DNA of 64,000 nucleotides from Vibrio splendidus 12E03 (GCF_000272105.2 NZ_AJZD02000021.1:52230-116229); one strand, 5' to 3'; shown: positions 19,936 through 29,408, counted from the stretch's first letter. Notes: generated from the sequence alone by a model not told the origin. Program-made: numbers and translations.

Positions 19936-21327
19936 TTAGATCACGCGAGAGAACTGCTGTTGGCGAGCCTTGGCACGTAGGTATTTGTCAAAACACATAC
20001 AGATATTACGAATCAACAAGCGACCACGCAGAGTCACGCGGATTTCTTTGTCGTCGACTTCAACCAACTCATCGTTGATGAAGGTTTGCAGCAGCCCTAA
20101 ATCTTCTTTGAAGTAACGATTAAAGTTAACCGAGAACTCAGATTCAATCATCGTTTTATCAAGCTTAAAGTTACAGATAAGCTGCTTAATCACTTCACGA
20201 CGTAGAAGGTCGTCACTGTCTAGAGCAACGCCTTTCCAAAGTGCATGACGCAGGTCGTTAACTTGTGCGTAGTACTTCTTCAGCTCTTTCTGGTTTTGAG
20301 CGTAAGCATCACCGACCATAGAGATAGCAGAAACACCGAAGCCAATTAGGTCAGCTTCACCTTGGGTGGTGTAGCCTTGGAAATTACGATGCAAAATGCC
20401 TTCACGCTGTGCTACTGCTAGCTCGTCTTCAGGTAGAGCAAAGTGGTCCATACCGATGAACTGGTAACCCGCTCCCGTTAGCGTCTCGATGGTATCTTGC
20501 AAGATAGCCATTTTCTCTTTCGCTTCAGGTAGATCTTCGTCTTTAATCTTACGCTGCGCCGCAAACAGCTGAGGCATGTGTGCGTAGTTAAATACCGATA
20601 AACGACCTGGTTTCATCTCTAGCACTTGCTTCAATGTTTCAGCGAACAAAGCTTGAGTCTGCTTTGGTAGGCCGTAGATCAAATCAAGGTTGGTTGAACG
20701 GAAGCCTAGCTCTTTCGCACGCTGAACCATCGCAATGATGAACTCTTCATCTTGCTCACGGTTAACCAGCTTCTGTACTTCTTTATTGAAGTCTTGAACA
20801 CCAATACTCAGGCGGTTAAAGCCTTCGCTACGTAGGTGGTCGAGTACGTCTAACTCAATCTCACGCGGGTCAACTTCGATACTGATTTCAGCGTCAGCGG
20901 TGAAGTTAAACTCATCACGTAGAATCATCATCAAGCGAGTGATTTGTGTCTTGGTCAAGAACGTTGGCGTACCACCACCGAAGTGCAATTGCGTCACTTC
21001 ACGGCCATTCAATAGAGAGGCGCGTTGGCGGATTTCATGTTCAATCACATCAAGGTACTCATCCGCTTTATGCGAGTGACGAGTAATGACTTTATTACAA
21101 CCACAGTAGTAACAAAGCTTGTGGCAGAACGGGATATGCACGTAAAGAGAGAGTGGACGCTCAGGATATTGAGTACACGCCATGTCGTAATCAGCGACGG
21201 TAAACGCTTCATGAAACTCCAACGCAGTTGGGTATGAGGTGTAACGAGGTCCCGAATAGTTGTACTTGTTTAAGATCTCTTGATCCCAAACGATTTGCTG
21301 ATTCGTTGTTACTGGCTTGCTCGACAT
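19936..21327 (-). CDS. hemN: Oxygen-independent coproporphyrinogen III oxidase
   Basis: This radical SAM enzyme converts coproporphyrinogen III to protoporphyrinogen IX without oxygen. The 463-aa protein has the HemN N-terminus (KYNYSGPRYTSYPTALEF) and the iron-sulphur motif CHKLCYYCGC, with ligands Cys68, Cys72 and Cys75 and the extra Cys77 characteristic of true HemN. LHFGGGTPTFL is the SAM-binding GGGTP motif. The C-terminal domain (TLRGRLLIRNICMCFDKYL) is present. It lies next to the yihI cluster, as in E. coli. A possible FNR site upstream (21479) would fit anaerobic induction. Confidence 0.97.
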   Translation of the reverse strand: MSSKPVTTNQQIVWDQEILNKYNYSGPRYTSYPTALEFHEAFTVADYDMACTQYPERPLSLYVHIPFCHKLCYYCGCNKVITRHSHKADEYLDVIEHEIRQRASLLNGREVTQLHFGGGTPTFLTKTQITRLMMILRDEFNFTADAEISIEVDPREIELDVLDHLRSEGFNRLSIGVQDFNKEVQKLVNREQDEEFIIAMVQRAKELGFRSTNLDLIYGLPKQTQALFAETLKQVLEMKPGRLSVFNYAHMPQLFAAQRKIKDEDLPEAKEKMAILQDTIETLTGAGYQFIGMDHFALPEDELAVAQREGILHRNFQGYTTQGEADLIGFGVSAISMVGDAYAQNQKELKKYYAQVNDLRHALWKGVALDSDDLLRREVIKQLICNFKLDKTMIESEFSVNFNRYFKEDLGLLQTFINDELVEVDDKEIRVTLRGRLLIRNICMCFDKYLRAKARQQQFSRVI

Positions 21328-21478
21328 AGCGGTATTTCCAATTTAGATCCGCGAGAACCTAAGGTCTCTCAAATCATTTTACATACATTAAAATATAGAC
21401 GGGTTATTTTGCCACACGACCTATAAGGTCGTTCCAAGACAAAATCAATTTTTTAGACAAAAACTCAGAACTGCTAGC

Positions 21479-21492
21479 TTGATCACTAACAA
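21479..21492 (-). promoter_or_regulatory. Possible FNR site upstream of hemN
   Basis: TTGATCACTAACAA matches the FNR consensus TTGAT-N4-ATCAA with one mismatch. It lies about 152 bp before the hemN start. The assignment is tentative, as one such match can occur by chance. The rest of the 283-bp interval shows no other recognised element. Confidence 0.4.
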
Positions 21493-21610
21493 AGCGTCGG
21501 GATTAACGAGACGCAAAAGGTAAGAAGGCTCATTTAACACTATCTCTAAAGATAAGGTGTCTCAAGAACACCCTGTATTAAACAAGCCTCTAGTTTAAAA
21601 GTCTTAGCGA

Positions 21611-22099
21611 CTAGATCATCTGAATGTTGATTTGGTTGTTGAGAGGTTTAACCTTCTCTTGCAACCTTTTCAGATCTTCAATGACCGCATCATTCAAGCG
21701 AGTCTCTGCCTTGTGGCGCGTGAGATTCTGCTGCATGCGTTCTTTCTTCGTCAGTTCCTGTCTTGCCTCTCCGCGAGCCATATCTTTTACGATATGGTAC
21801 AGCTCAGAAAGAGCAGGATACTCAGAATCAAAATCGACACGCTCATCACCCTGAACATTATCCATAATGATACACACTCGGATACTGATCTCAGGCAAGT
21901 CACATTGCCCTTGAATGCCCGCTAAGCACAGAGTATTTACGTTGTCGTAAATCGTCGCGTTACGTTTTTCAATGGCTAGTGCTTGATGCTGCTTTTGCAA
22001 CTCCGTCTGCTTCTTCACTTGAAGTAGAAGGTAACCTGCGTAAGAGCCCAAGCCGAGAATGATAATTCCACCAGCAATTGCTAATAAGGTTACGTTCAT
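21611..22099 (-). CDS. DUF2489 membrane-anchored protein
   Basis: The 162-aa product has one N-terminal membrane helix (residues 4-26, TLLAIAGGIIILGLGSYAGYLLL), then a charged, helical cytoplasmic part with a Cys pair region (NTLCLAGIQGQCDLPEISIRVC) and a Lys/Arg-rich coiled-coil-like tail (QELTKKERMQQNLTRHKAETR). This matches the DUF2489 family found next to yihI in Vibrionaceae. The function is unknown. It begins 6 bp after the end of yihI, so it is in the same operon. Confidence 0.8.
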   Translation of the reverse strand: MNVTLLAIAGGIIILGLGSYAGYLLLQVKKQTELQKQHQALAIEKRNATIYDNVNTLCLAGIQGQCDLPEISIRVCIIMDNVQGDERVDFDSEYPALSELYHIVKDMARGEARQELTKKERMQQNLTRHKAETRLNDAVIEDLKRLQEKVKPLNNQINIQMI

Positions 22100-22105
22100 T
22101 GGCTA

Positions 22106-22663
22106 TTAACCTTTAAAGCTGTCTAAATCGAAATCTTCGAATTGAGATAGCAAGTCTTCATCAGAGCTCGCTTTCTTCTTAGATGCAACCGGTGCTTCTT
22201 CGAAGATCTCTTCTTCATCGTCTTCTGGCTCTAGTAGACCTAAGCGGCCCATTAGGTGTTCGATACGATCAAGTTTCTCATCAACAAACTTCTGTAGACC
22301 CGCACCTAGGTTTTCACCATTTTCGATACGATCTAGCAGTGTGTTCAGTTGAGCATCATTCTCAAGCATCTCTAACTCTTGTTCGTTAGATAGCTTGCGC
22401 TCTTGTTTAGTCGGCTTCTTCGCTGGTTCAACGATCAGCGGGATTTTTTTCTTGCTGCCTAAACGTGGATCACGAGCTTGTGCAGCTTTACGCTGTTTTG
22501 CTTCGCTACCATCTGAGTGGCGGCTGCCAGACTTAAGGCCTTTACGTTTTTTAACACGCTTACGTTCACGACCTTCAACATCAGATTCACTACGGTTACG
22601 AGTAACCATAGGTTCCGGAGCGCCAAGTGCTCCCGGTTTTCTTGATTTCTTACTACGACCCAT
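22106..22663 (-). CDS. yihI: Der GTPase-activating protein YihI
   Basis: YihI stimulates the GTPase of Der (EngA) and so restrains a 50S assembly factor. The 185-aa protein shows the family pattern: a basic N-terminal half (MGRSKKSRKPGALGAPE; GRERKRVKKRKGLKSGSRH) and an acidic C-terminal half with the conserved NDAQLNTLLDRIENGE and LDRIEHLMGRLGL segments. Its ATG overlaps the TAA of the upstream methyltransferase gene by one base, and the DUF2489 gene follows after 6 bp. Confidence 0.92.
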   Translation of the reverse strand: MGRSKKSRKPGALGAPEPMVTRNRSESDVEGRERKRVKKRKGLKSGSRHSDGSEAKQRKAAQARDPRLGSKKKIPLIVEPAKKPTKQERKLSNEQELEMLENDAQLNTLLDRIENGENLGAGLQKFVDEKLDRIEHLMGRLGLLEPEDDEEEIFEEAPVASKKKASSDEDLLSQFEDFDLDSFKG

Positions 22664-23301
22664 TACTGCACTTTCCTCAGTAAAATTACATCATTTCCAA
22701 AAAATTCTAGTTCGAGCTTATCCCGCTCTGCCAAAAACTGGAATGTTTGACGACTAAAGAAGACGACATGTGTCGGGTCATTCTTGTAGTGCCAACCAGC
22801 AAACGCGTCTACGTCTATTACTAGTTTAGTCATAAGACCAATCCAGCCCTTGGGTTTAACTAAATTCAACCATTGCTGCCACACTTTGTCTGGGTGATAA
22901 AGATGCTCTATCACCTCCGTGGCAGTCATAAAGTCATACGTTTTTTCCAACACAGAGGGTTCTGGGTGGTAATAGATATCGTACAACTCCATGGTGTGTC
23001 CGGCTTCTTCTAACATAATAGATAGCGTAGGGCCTGGGCCACAACCAAAATCCAACCCTTGTGAGTTAGATGAAATTTTGTCTGTTAGTGGATCCGCGAT
23101 GCGAGATAAAAAGCGGCGATAGCCTGCATCACTAGGATCGTTCTCATGGAGATCATAGTGTGCTTTTTCTTCTTTTGCTTCTAACCTTTGTTCAGGTTTA
23201 ACAAATACCAGTTCACATTGCTGACACTGCAGATAGGCTCTGCGTTTGTCTTCAAAATAGTGATTCACGCCTTGGTGATGGCATAAGGGACAAGTATACA
23301 T
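22663..23301 (-). CDS. SAM-dependent methyltransferase with N-terminal zinc ribbon
   Basis: The 212-aa protein starts with a four-Cys zinc-ribbon-like module (CPLCHHQG at residues 4-11, and CQQCELVF at about 26-33), followed by a class I methyltransferase fold: motif I LDFGCGPGPTLSIMLEEAG, acidic motif TATEVIEHLYHPDKVW, and VVFFSRQTFQFLAE. The substrate is unknown; the zinc ribbon suggests a nucleic acid or protein target. It is the first gene of the operon with yihI and DUF2489. The 23302-23386 interval after its start holds no gene; the csrC-like terminator lies just beyond. Confidence 0.8.
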   Translation of the reverse strand: MYTCPLCHHQGVNHYFEDKRRAYLQCQQCELVFVKPEQRLEAKEEKAHYDLHENDPSDAGYRRFLSRIADPLTDKISSNSQGLDFGCGPGPTLSIMLEEAGHTMELYDIYYHPEPSVLEKTYDFMTATEVIEHLYHPDKVWQQWLNLVKPKGWIGLMTKLVIDVDAFAGWHYKNDPTHVVFFSRQTFQFLAERDKLELEFFGNDVILLRKVQ

Positions 23302-23386
23302 AGCACATCCTTAAACAGGGATGCGAAACATACCAGAAACTGAGTTTATAGTGGAGAGGTATTGGGTGTTTTTTCATCAAATCAAT

Positions 23387-23641
23387 AAAAAAAGCGATAG
23401 GAAAACCTATCGCTCTCTAAATCTGCCTATATCGGCCAAAATTTGCATACTCAACTTGGTACACAAATCTCCATTTGTTATTGGTGCTTTCCATGCCAAA
23501 TTTGTTTGTTGTTCATCGTCCTGATGAGTTTTGGCTATCCTTTTCTAACACCTTGTTGCTGGGCTGTCCTAGCCTGATCCATTTCTGTCTATACCGTTAG
23601 ACTAGATGATCATCCATATCTAAGTCAGCTCCTAGCTGATG
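23387..23641 (-). ncRNA. csrC: CsrB/CsrC-family small RNA (CsrA antagonist)
   Basis: CsrB-type RNAs bind many CsrA dimers through GGA motifs in hairpin loops. The minus strand here has eight GGA trinucleotides in about 255 nt, several of them in the loop of a perfect hairpin: TCAGCT-AGG-AGCTGA (23626-23639), GGCT-AGGAC-AGCC (23562-23574), CATC-AGGAC-GATG (23514-23526) and ACAAAT-GGAG-ATTTGT (23463-23478). It ends in a perfect terminator (AGCGATAGG-TTTT-CCTATCGCT then seven T). The locus between engB and yihI is that of E. coli csrC, and the length is similar to E. coli CsrC (about 245 nt). The 5' end is estimated from the promoter and is uncertain by a few bases. Confidence 0.9.
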
Positions 23642-23647
23642 GCGGTT

Positions 23648-23675
23648 ACTTTACCGTGTTACAAAAAGACTACAA
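23648..23675 (-). promoter_or_regulatory. Promoter of the CsrC-like RNA
   Basis: On the minus strand TTGTAG (23675-23670) and TAAAGT (23653-23648) are separated by 16 bp and place the start near 23641. Confidence 0.55.
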
Positions 23676-23698
23676 GAGTGCGACTTCACACTTTTGTA
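23670..23698 (-). promoter_or_regulatory. Inverted repeat at the csrC promoter, possible VarA/UvrY (GacA) site
   Basis: TACAA-x-AGTG and CACT-x-TTGTA form an interrupted inverted repeat overlapping the -35 region. CsrB/CsrC genes are activated by GacA-type regulators (VarA in Vibrio) that bind TGTAAG-like palindromes. The match is only partial, so the factor is inferred. Confidence 0.4.
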
Positions 23699-23761
23699 CA
23701 CAAATCGATCACACATTGATAAATCAGACATAAACACAAAATGCATTAATAAAACCAATAC

Positions 23762-23797
23762 AAAAGAAAACGCCCCGACCATGACAGATCGGGGCGT
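23762..23797 (-). terminator. Intrinsic terminator after the cytochrome c4 gene
   Basis: On the minus strand ACGCCCCGA and TCGGGGCGT form a 9-bp stem followed by TTTTCTTTTG, 62 bp after the cytochrome gene. Confidence 0.85.
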
Positions 23798-23858
23798 CTC
23801 TTCAATCTCGCTCGAACGTACATTCCTTTACTCTGGCTAAGAGCAAGAAACCGACAAA

Positions 23859-24476
23859 TTAGTGTAAACCACCAACGTACTTCGATAAGGTATCAATATC
23901 AGCGTCTGTTAACTTTTTAGCTACATCACGCATCATCGCATTCATGTCGTTATTACGGTCACCATCGCGGAATTTTTCAAGTTGAGCCTTGATGTAATCT
24001 GCGTGCTGACCTGAAATCTTAGGGAAACCAGAAAGTTCGGTACCATTACCACGTGGGCCATGACAAGCAATACACGCCGTTACGCCGCGTTCTGCGTTAC
24101 CAGCAGTGTAAAGAACCTTACCTTCATCTACTACATTTTCAGGAGTAGAGTTACTAGAGATAGGTAGAGAGGCGTAGTATGCCGCTAGGTCAGCCATATC
24201 TTCTTCAGATAAAGGCATCGCCATTGCACCCATTACAGGTTCGTAACGACCTTGCTTACCACCACTTGTCATACCTAGCTTAAGCTCTTTTAACTGCTTC
24301 TCTAGATACTTCTCATGTTGACCGGCCAGCTTAGGGTACTGAGTGATCAGACTGTTGCCGTCAGCACCGTGGCAGGCAACACATGTTTGTGATTTGGCTT
24401 TACCAGCTTCAATACTACCTTGAGCCCATACTGAGCAGCTGGCTAAAAGACTCAAAATTAGCGCTAATTTCTTCAT
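23859..24476 (-). CDS. Di-heme cytochrome c4
   Basis: Cytochrome c4 carries electrons in the periplasm to terminal oxidases. The 205-aa precursor has a signal peptide cut after about residue 18 ([18 protein letters not shown]) and two homologous halves, each with a heme c motif: CVACH (Cys32, Cys35, His36) and CIACH (Cys135, Cys138, His139). Met ligands are available in [13 protein letters not shown] and NDMNAMM. Two similar domains of about 90 residues are the hallmark of c4. It diverges from engB over about 150 bp, an arrangement common in Vibrio and Pseudomonas. Confidence 0.93.
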   Translation of the reverse strand: MKKLALILSLLASCSVWAQGSIEAGKAKSQTCVACHGADGNSLITQYPKLAGQHEKYLEKQLKELKLGMTSGGKQGRYEPVMGAMAMPLSEEDMADLAAYYASLPISSNSTPENVVDEGKVLYTAGNAERGVTACIACHGPRGNGTELSGFPKISGQHADYIKAQLEKFRDGDRNNDMNAMMRDVAKKLTDADIDTLSKYVGGLH

Positions 24477-24624
24477 GACATTCCATTATAATTATCAAGC
24501 TTCCAGTACCACTCTATGTTGCCACTCATGGTACAATAGGCGACCTTATGCCGAGCACGGTTATTTTACACAAATTCACAAAAAAGTAATCAATCGACTA
24601 CACAAAGTCGAGATGGAGTTAACA

Positions 24625-25284
24625 GTGAGCGTAAAAATTCATTATCAAAACACGCATTTCATTACCAGTGCACCTGATATTCGTCATTTACCAGAAGACG
24701 AAGGGATCGAAATTGCGTTTGCAGGACGCTCCAATGCTGGTAAATCTAGCGCGCTAAATCGCGTTACAAACCAAAAAAGCTTGGCGAAAACCAGTAAAAC
24801 ACCCGGTCGAACTCAGCTAATCAACCTATTTAAGGTAACGGACGGTTGTCATATCGTCGATTTACCTGGATATGGCTTTGCTCAAGTACCACTTGAGATG
24901 AAGAAAAAATGGCAGAAGTCGCTAGGTGAATACCTACAACGACGTGAAAGCCTGAAAGGTTTAGTGGTATTGATGGATATCCGTCACCCAATGAAAGACC
25001 TTGACCAACAAATGATCTACTGGGCTATCGATAGCCGTATCCCAGTGCAGGTTTTGTTAACAAAAGCAGACAAACTGAAAAGTGGTGCGCGTAAAGCACA
25101 GCTACTGAAAATCCGTAACGATGCAAAATCTTTCGGTGGTGATGTGGCGGTTGATGTCTTCTCTTCTATGAAGGGCATCGGCGTTGACCAACTGCGTGCC
25201 AAGATGGATGAGTGGTTTGCTCCAGCGTTTGCTGATCAAATCCTTGATGAGTTAGCGGACGAAGAGCATAACGACTCAGAGTAA
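24625..25284 (+). CDS. engB: Ribosome biogenesis GTPase EngB/YihA (YsxC)
   Basis: This small GTPase is needed for late 50S assembly. The 219-aa protein has G1 [13 protein letters not shown]2 region [11 protein letters not shown]3 [12 protein letters not shown] and G4 LTKADKL, all intact. The start chosen is GTG 24625 ([12 protein letters not shown]), with GGAG 6 bp upstream; the open frame reaches back to 24475, but the added residues are not like the family and overlap the cytochrome c4 start region. A TACAAT -10-like hexamer at 24532-24537 fits transcription starting shortly before this GTG. Confidence 0.96.
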   Translation: MSVKIHYQNTHFITSAPDIRHLPEDEGIEIAFAGRSNAGKSSALNRVTNQKSLAKTSKTPGRTQLINLFKVTDGCHIVDLPGYGFAQVPLEMKKKWQKSLGEYLQRRESLKGLVVLMDIRHPMKDLDQQMIYWAIDSRIPVQVLLTKADKLKSGARKAQLLKIRNDAKSFGGDVAVDVFSSMKGIGVDQLRAKMDEWFAPAFADQILDELADEEHNDSE

Positions 25285-25341
25285 TTCCTCTACTTATCGC
25301 TATAGGTTAGAGCACTTACAACAGGTGATTTAGCCTTATCA

Positions 25342-25374
25342 ATGCCCCTCCTTATATAGGTGGGGTATTTTTTT
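25342..25374 (+). terminator. Intrinsic terminator after engB
   Basis: ATGCCCCTCC and GGTGGGGTAT pair with one mismatch and one wobble around a TTATATA loop, followed by seven T. Confidence 0.8.
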
Positions 25375-25502
25375 GCCCAAAAATTAGTGAGTTAAGCCTA
25401 AGTTTTTAGTGTTAAAGATCGGATTTAGCCACTAAAACCAATAGAAGTGAACCATACTAAAAGACACATCTAAATAATCAGAACAATGAGAAAGGAATAC
25501 TC

Positions 25503-26102
25503 ATGTGGAAAACACCATTGGCCATCATTGCACTTATGTTGGTCTCACTGACAGGGTTTGCCTCTGAAGCAGAACAAGAACAAGCCCCACTGATCAATGT
25601 CGATATGACATTAGACCTAGATGGCATGGAAAAGTACGCCCAAGATGCGAGTGAGTCTCTTGAGGTGATATCGCAATCTTTGCAGGCGATAGTCAACAAC
25701 CCCAATCTAAGCGACGACCAGCAACAAGCCCTCAATCAAACCATTGAAAGCATCAATAAGCTTGCGAGCTCCACCAAGACATCCCTCAATCAACTGCCAC
25801 AGGCCTTAGACCAATCTCGACTCGCCTTTAAACAAACCAGCCAAGTGCTGTTGGATGACATTCAGACCAAGATCATCATTACGCTGGCGGCCGTTATCTG
25901 TGTGATTATTATCGCTTTGACCGCTATCTATCTGCTTATCCTGAAACCCATGCAGCAAACCTTGGTAAAAGCGACCAACAATATCTCTTCGATGGCGCAA
26001 TCCATCCAGATCACCGCCGAAGCACTGAAATATAGCACCGAGAAACAACAGAAAATCATGGATTACATTGAGCATTCACCGACTCAATACACTGATAAAT
26101 AA
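25503..26102 (+). CDS. Exported, single-pass membrane protein of unknown function
   Basis: The 199-aa product has a signal-like N-terminus (MWKTPLAIIALMLVSLTGFASEA), a periplasmic helical region rich in Gln, Ser and Leu with heptad-like spacing (about residues 35-118), a strong transmembrane helix (about 123-146, IIITLAAVICVIIIALTAIYLLIL) and a 50-residue polar C-terminal helix. The plan resembles a chemoreceptor-like or HAMP-less sensor stalk, but no enzymatic or signalling domain is present. The family is not recognised. It lies between the engB terminator and spf and looks monocistronic. Confidence 0.65.
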   Translation: MWKTPLAIIALMLVSLTGFASEAEQEQAPLINVDMTLDLDGMEKYAQDASESLEVISQSLQAIVNNPNLSDDQQQALNQTIESINKLASSTKTSLNQLPQALDQSRLAFKQTSQVLLDDIQTKIIITLAAVICVIIIALTAIYLLILKPMQQTLVKATNNISSMAQSIQITAEALKYSTEKQQKIMDYIEHSPTQYTDK

Positions 26103-26329
26103 GGCGTGAGTCATCAATCCTTTATCGATAACTTGTAAAATAAAAGTTATTTCAAGTGATAAAACAATCGACTTAGAGACGGATTTAAATTACCAAACGC
26201 TGATCGAATTCCAGATCTAAGGCAAATCAGGGGTTTATCACTGTGCTTGAGAAAGTGTAATAAAAGGCGCTAAAAATAAGAGGTTTTACGGGGGAATGGT
26301 AGGTTGGAAATATTTTTCTTTCGCACAAG
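26103..26329. other. Intergenic, nothing recognised
   Basis: Between the stop of the membrane protein gene and the Spot 42 terminator I see no ORF, repeat or clear operator. The plus-strand gene has no convincing own terminator here. Confidence 0.5.
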
Positions 26330-26434
26330 AAAAAACGCCCCAGTCAAATACTGACTGGGGCGGCTGAATCAGCCTAATCCAATAACGTGAAACAAAAGGT
26401 CTGAAAGATAGAACATCTTACCTCTGTACCCTAC
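26330..26434 (-). ncRNA. spf: Spot 42 small RNA
   Basis: The minus strand from 26434 begins GTAGGGTACAGAGGTAAGAT and continues with a sequence I recognise as nearly identical to E. coli Spot 42 over its first 40 nt, ending in the terminator GCCCCAGTCA...TGACTGGGGC plus six T. Spot 42 is an Hfq-dependent RNA repressed by CRP-cAMP that silences catabolic and transport genes when glucose is available. Position between engB and polA is as in E. coli. The length (about 105 nt) is close to the 109 nt there. TACATT (26447-26442) is a plausible -10. Confidence 0.97.
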
Positions 26435-26547
26435 GAGATTTAATGTACAACAATTGCTCAGAAATGAAAACAACTTTTGTAGTTTTTTTTCATGAATGTT
26501 TTATTAAAACACCTGAATTCTTATTACGACTTAACTTTATTTGAGAC

Positions 26548-26575
26548 AAAAAAAAGCCAGTGTTTGTGCACTGGC
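26548..26575 (-). terminator. Intrinsic terminator after polA
   Basis: On the minus strand GCCAGTG-CACAAA-CACTGGC followed by eight T, 35 bp past the polA stop. Confidence 0.9.
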
Positions 26576-26609
26576 TCATACTAATTTGCTTATTAAGGTC
26601 AAAAACTGA

Positions 26610-29408
26610 TTAGTGGGCTTGATCCCAGTTGTCACCGTGGCCAGCTTCCGCGACAAGCGGCACTTCTAGCTCTGCAGCAGATTCCATCAATTCTTGTACT
26701 TTACTTTCAATTTCGGCTAAAGATGACTCTTCCACTTCAAACACCAATTCATCGTGTACCTGCATAAGCAGTTTCACACGACCATCGCCTTCCGCTTGAA
26801 TCCACTCATCCACCAACAACATCGCTTTCTTAATGATGTCTGCCGCGGTGCCTTGCATTGGCGCGTTGATCGCCGCGCGTTCAGCTGCTTTACGACGCAT
26901 GCCATTACGAGATTGAATCTCAGGAAGGTGCAGACGACGACCGTAAATGGTTTCAACGAAGCCTTGCTCTGAAGCTGCACTGCGCGTGTCTTCCATATAC
27001 TGCATTACGCCAGGGTAACGCTCGAAGTAAGTATCCATGTAGTGTTGTGCTTCACCACGAGGAATACCCAGTTGCTTAGCCAAGCCAAAGGCACTCATGC
27101 CGTAGATAAGACCGAAGTTAACGGCTTTAGCACGACGACGTTGTTCAGTGGTCACACTCTCAATATCAACACCAATGATCTCAGCCGCCGTTGCCGCGTG
27201 GATATCTTTGCCTTGTTGGAATGCTTCCAGAAGCGCTTTATCACCCGAAAGGTGCGCCATGATACGCAATTCAATTTGAGAGTAATCGACCGCCAGAATC
27301 TTCCAGCCATGTTGTGCAACGAATGCTTGGCGGATACGACGGCCTTCTTCATTACGAATTGGGATGTTCTGTAGGTTTGGATCTGTTGAAGACAAACGAC
27401 CCGTTGCTGTCACCGCTTGGTGATAAGACGTATGAACACGACCCGTTTCAGCGTTGATCATCTTCGGTAGTTTATCTGTGTACGTCGACTTCAGCTTCGC
27501 AAGACCACGATACTCAATGATCAGCTTAGGTAGCGGGTAATCAAGAGCCAACTCTTGCAGCACTTCTTCATTGGTTGAAGGCGCACCTGATGGCGTTTTC
27601 TTGATAACTGGCAGACCCATTTTCTCAAACAGGATCGCTTGCAGCTGTTTTGGCGAGTTCATGTTGAACTCTTGCTCTGCAATCTCGTAAGCTTTCTGCT
27701 CTAACTCATCCAGACGAACCGCAATCTCTTGCGATTGAGCGCCTAGCAGCATGTCATCGATGAATACGCCAGTACGTTCAATGCGAGACATTACAGGGAT
27801 CAGTGGTACTTCGATTTCTTCATAGATGGCTTTTAGCTTTTCATCTTGTTCAATGTTTTCCATCAAACGGTTATGAAGACGTAAAGTCACGTCAGCATCT
27901 TCTGCTGCGTATGGAGACGCTTCACCCAGCTCAATCTGGTTGAAAGTAAGCTGTTTCTTACCTTTACCTGCGATTTGCTCAAATGAGATGCAGCTGTGCT
28001 GTAGGAAACGTAGCGCTAGGCTGTCCATATCGTGCTTACCACCTACGCTGTTGAAAACGTAAGATGCCAACATGGTGTCGTGCTTAATGCCTTTCATCTC
28101 GATACCGTAGCGCGCTAAAACGCTCATATCGTACTTAAGGTTCTGACCGACCTTAGCTTGTGCGTCATCTTCAAGAATCGGCTTAAGCTGTTCAAGTACC
28201 CAATCACGATCCAGCTGTTGCGGTGCATCTAGGTAGTCATGGGCAACCGGTACGTAAGCAGCTACGCCTTCTTCAGTCGCGAATGACAGGCCAACGAGGT
28301 TCGCCATCATGTAATCTAGGTTGTCTGTCTCAGTATCGAAAGCAAACACTTCAGCCGCTTTCAGTTTCTCTAGCCAAACATTGAATGACGCTTCATCGAG
28401 GATAGTTTCGTAGTTGCTGCGATCAATCGTCACGGCAGAGGTGTTCATTTCTACGGTAGAAGTGGTTGATGCCGTATTGCTACGCACTGCGCCCGACTTT
28501 TCATCCGCCTCAACCACACCACTGCCACCTTCAAGTAGCTCGTTCAACCAAGACTTGAAGACCAGTTGACCGTATAGTTTAATCAGCTCATCCGTGTTTG
28601 GTTGTGCTTTTACAAGCGACTCCGGTGTCTCTTCTAACTCGACGTCCAGTTTAATCGTTGCAAGCTCGTAAGACATCTCAGCGTTGTCTTTATTATCAAT
28701 CAGCTTCTTAGCCATGGTTTTTGAACCACGGAAGCCAAGAGCGGCAATATCATCCAGGTTTTGATACAGCTTTTCGATGCTACCAATGCCTTGCAGCAGA
28801 GCAGTCGCTGTCTTGTCACCGACACCCGGAACACCTGGGATGTTATCGACTTTATCGCCCATCAGCGCAAGGTAGTCGATAATCAACTCTGGCGGAATGC
28901 CAAATTTCTCAATCACGCCTTCACGATCCATTACCACGTTGGTCATGGTGTTGATCAGAGTAACGTTGTCATCGACAAGCTGGGCCATATCTTTATCGCC
29001 AGTACTAATAAGCACAGGCATACCCATCGCAGAAGCTTGAGAAGCAAGCGTACCGATCACGTCATCCGCTTCAACGCCGGGAATAGAGATAAGTGGCAAA
29101 CCCATTGCACGAATCACATTGTGCAAAGGCTCAATCTGGCAACGAAGATCATCAGGCATAGGTGGACGATTTGCCTTGTACTCTGGGTACATGTCATCAC
29201 GGAACGTCTTTCCTTTCGCATCAAAAATTACCGCAATACGATCAGAAGCAAATTGACGCATCATGCTGCGCAGCATGTTAACTACACCGTAAACAGCGTT
29301 AGTTGGGATATCACCATTGCTCATTGTGCCAGGGTAAGCATGGAACGCGCGATATAGGTAAGAAGAGCCATCGATCAGAATCAATGGATTATCAGGAATA
29401 CGAGCCAT
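26610..29408 (-). CDS. polA: DNA polymerase I
   Basis: Pol I removes RNA primers and fills gaps in replication and repair. The 932-aa product is full length (928 in E. coli) with three modules: 5'-3' exonuclease (about 1-290; [37 protein letters not shown]), 3'-5' proofreading exonuclease (about 340-530; [12 protein letters not shown] with the Asp/Glu pair, and [13 protein letters not shown]), and polymerase (motif [18 protein letters not shown], motif [14 protein letters not shown], motif [11 protein letters not shown]). No defect is seen. The upstream region contains DnaA-box-like sequences. Confidence 0.99.
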   Translation of the reverse strand: MARIPDNPLILIDGSSYLYRAFHAYPGTMSNGDIPTNAVYGVVNMLRSMMRQFASDRIAVIFDAKGKTFRDDMYPEYKANRPPMPDDLRCQIEPLHNVIRAMGLPLISIPGVEADDVIGTLASQASAMGMPVLISTGDKDMAQLVDDNVTLINTMTNVVMDREGVIEKFGIPPELIIDYLALMGDKVDNIPGVPGVGDKTATALLQGIGSIEKLYQNLDDIAALGFRGSKTMAKKLIDNKDNAEMSYELATIKLDVELEETPESLVKAQPNTDELIKLYGQLVFKSWLNELLEGGSGVVEADEKSGAVRSNTASTTSTVEMNTSAVTIDRSNYETILDEASFNVWLEKLKAAEVFAFDTETDNLDYMMANLVGLSFATEEGVAAYVPVAHDYLDAPQQLDRDWVLEQLKPILEDDAQAKVGQNLKYDMSVLARYGIEMKGIKHDTMLASYVFNSVGGKHDMDSLALRFLQHSCISFEQIAGKGKKQLTFNQIELGEASPYAAEDADVTLRLHNRLMENIEQDEKLKAIYEEIEVPLIPVMSRIERTGVFIDDMLLGAQSQEIAVRLDELEQKAYEIAEQEFNMNSPKQLQAILFEKMGLPVIKKTPSGAPSTNEEVLQELALDYPLPKLIIEYRGLAKLKSTYTDKLPKMINAETGRVHTSYHQAVTATGRLSSTDPNLQNIPIRNEEGRRIRQAFVAQHGWKILAVDYSQIELRIMAHLSGDKALLEAFQQGKDIHAATAAEIIGVDIESVTTEQRRRAKAVNFGLIYGMSAFGLAKQLGIPRGEAQHYMDTYFERYPGVMQYMEDTRSAASEQGFVETIYGRRLHLPEIQSRNGMRRKAAERAAINAPMQGTAADIIKKAMLLVDEWIQAEGDGRVKLLMQVHDELVFEVEESSLAEIESKVQELMESAAELEVPLVAEAGHGDNWDQAH

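Noticed and set aside
24475..24624. N-terminal extension of engB by 50 codons
   Set aside because: It includes the promoter region shared with cytochrome c4 and gives residues unlike EngB; the GTG at 24625 has GGAG.
28761..29357. 198-codon open frame antisense to polA
   Set aside because: It lies wholly within the 5'-3' exonuclease domain of polA on the opposite strand, has a His/Thr-rich composition typical of a shadow frame and no ribosome site.
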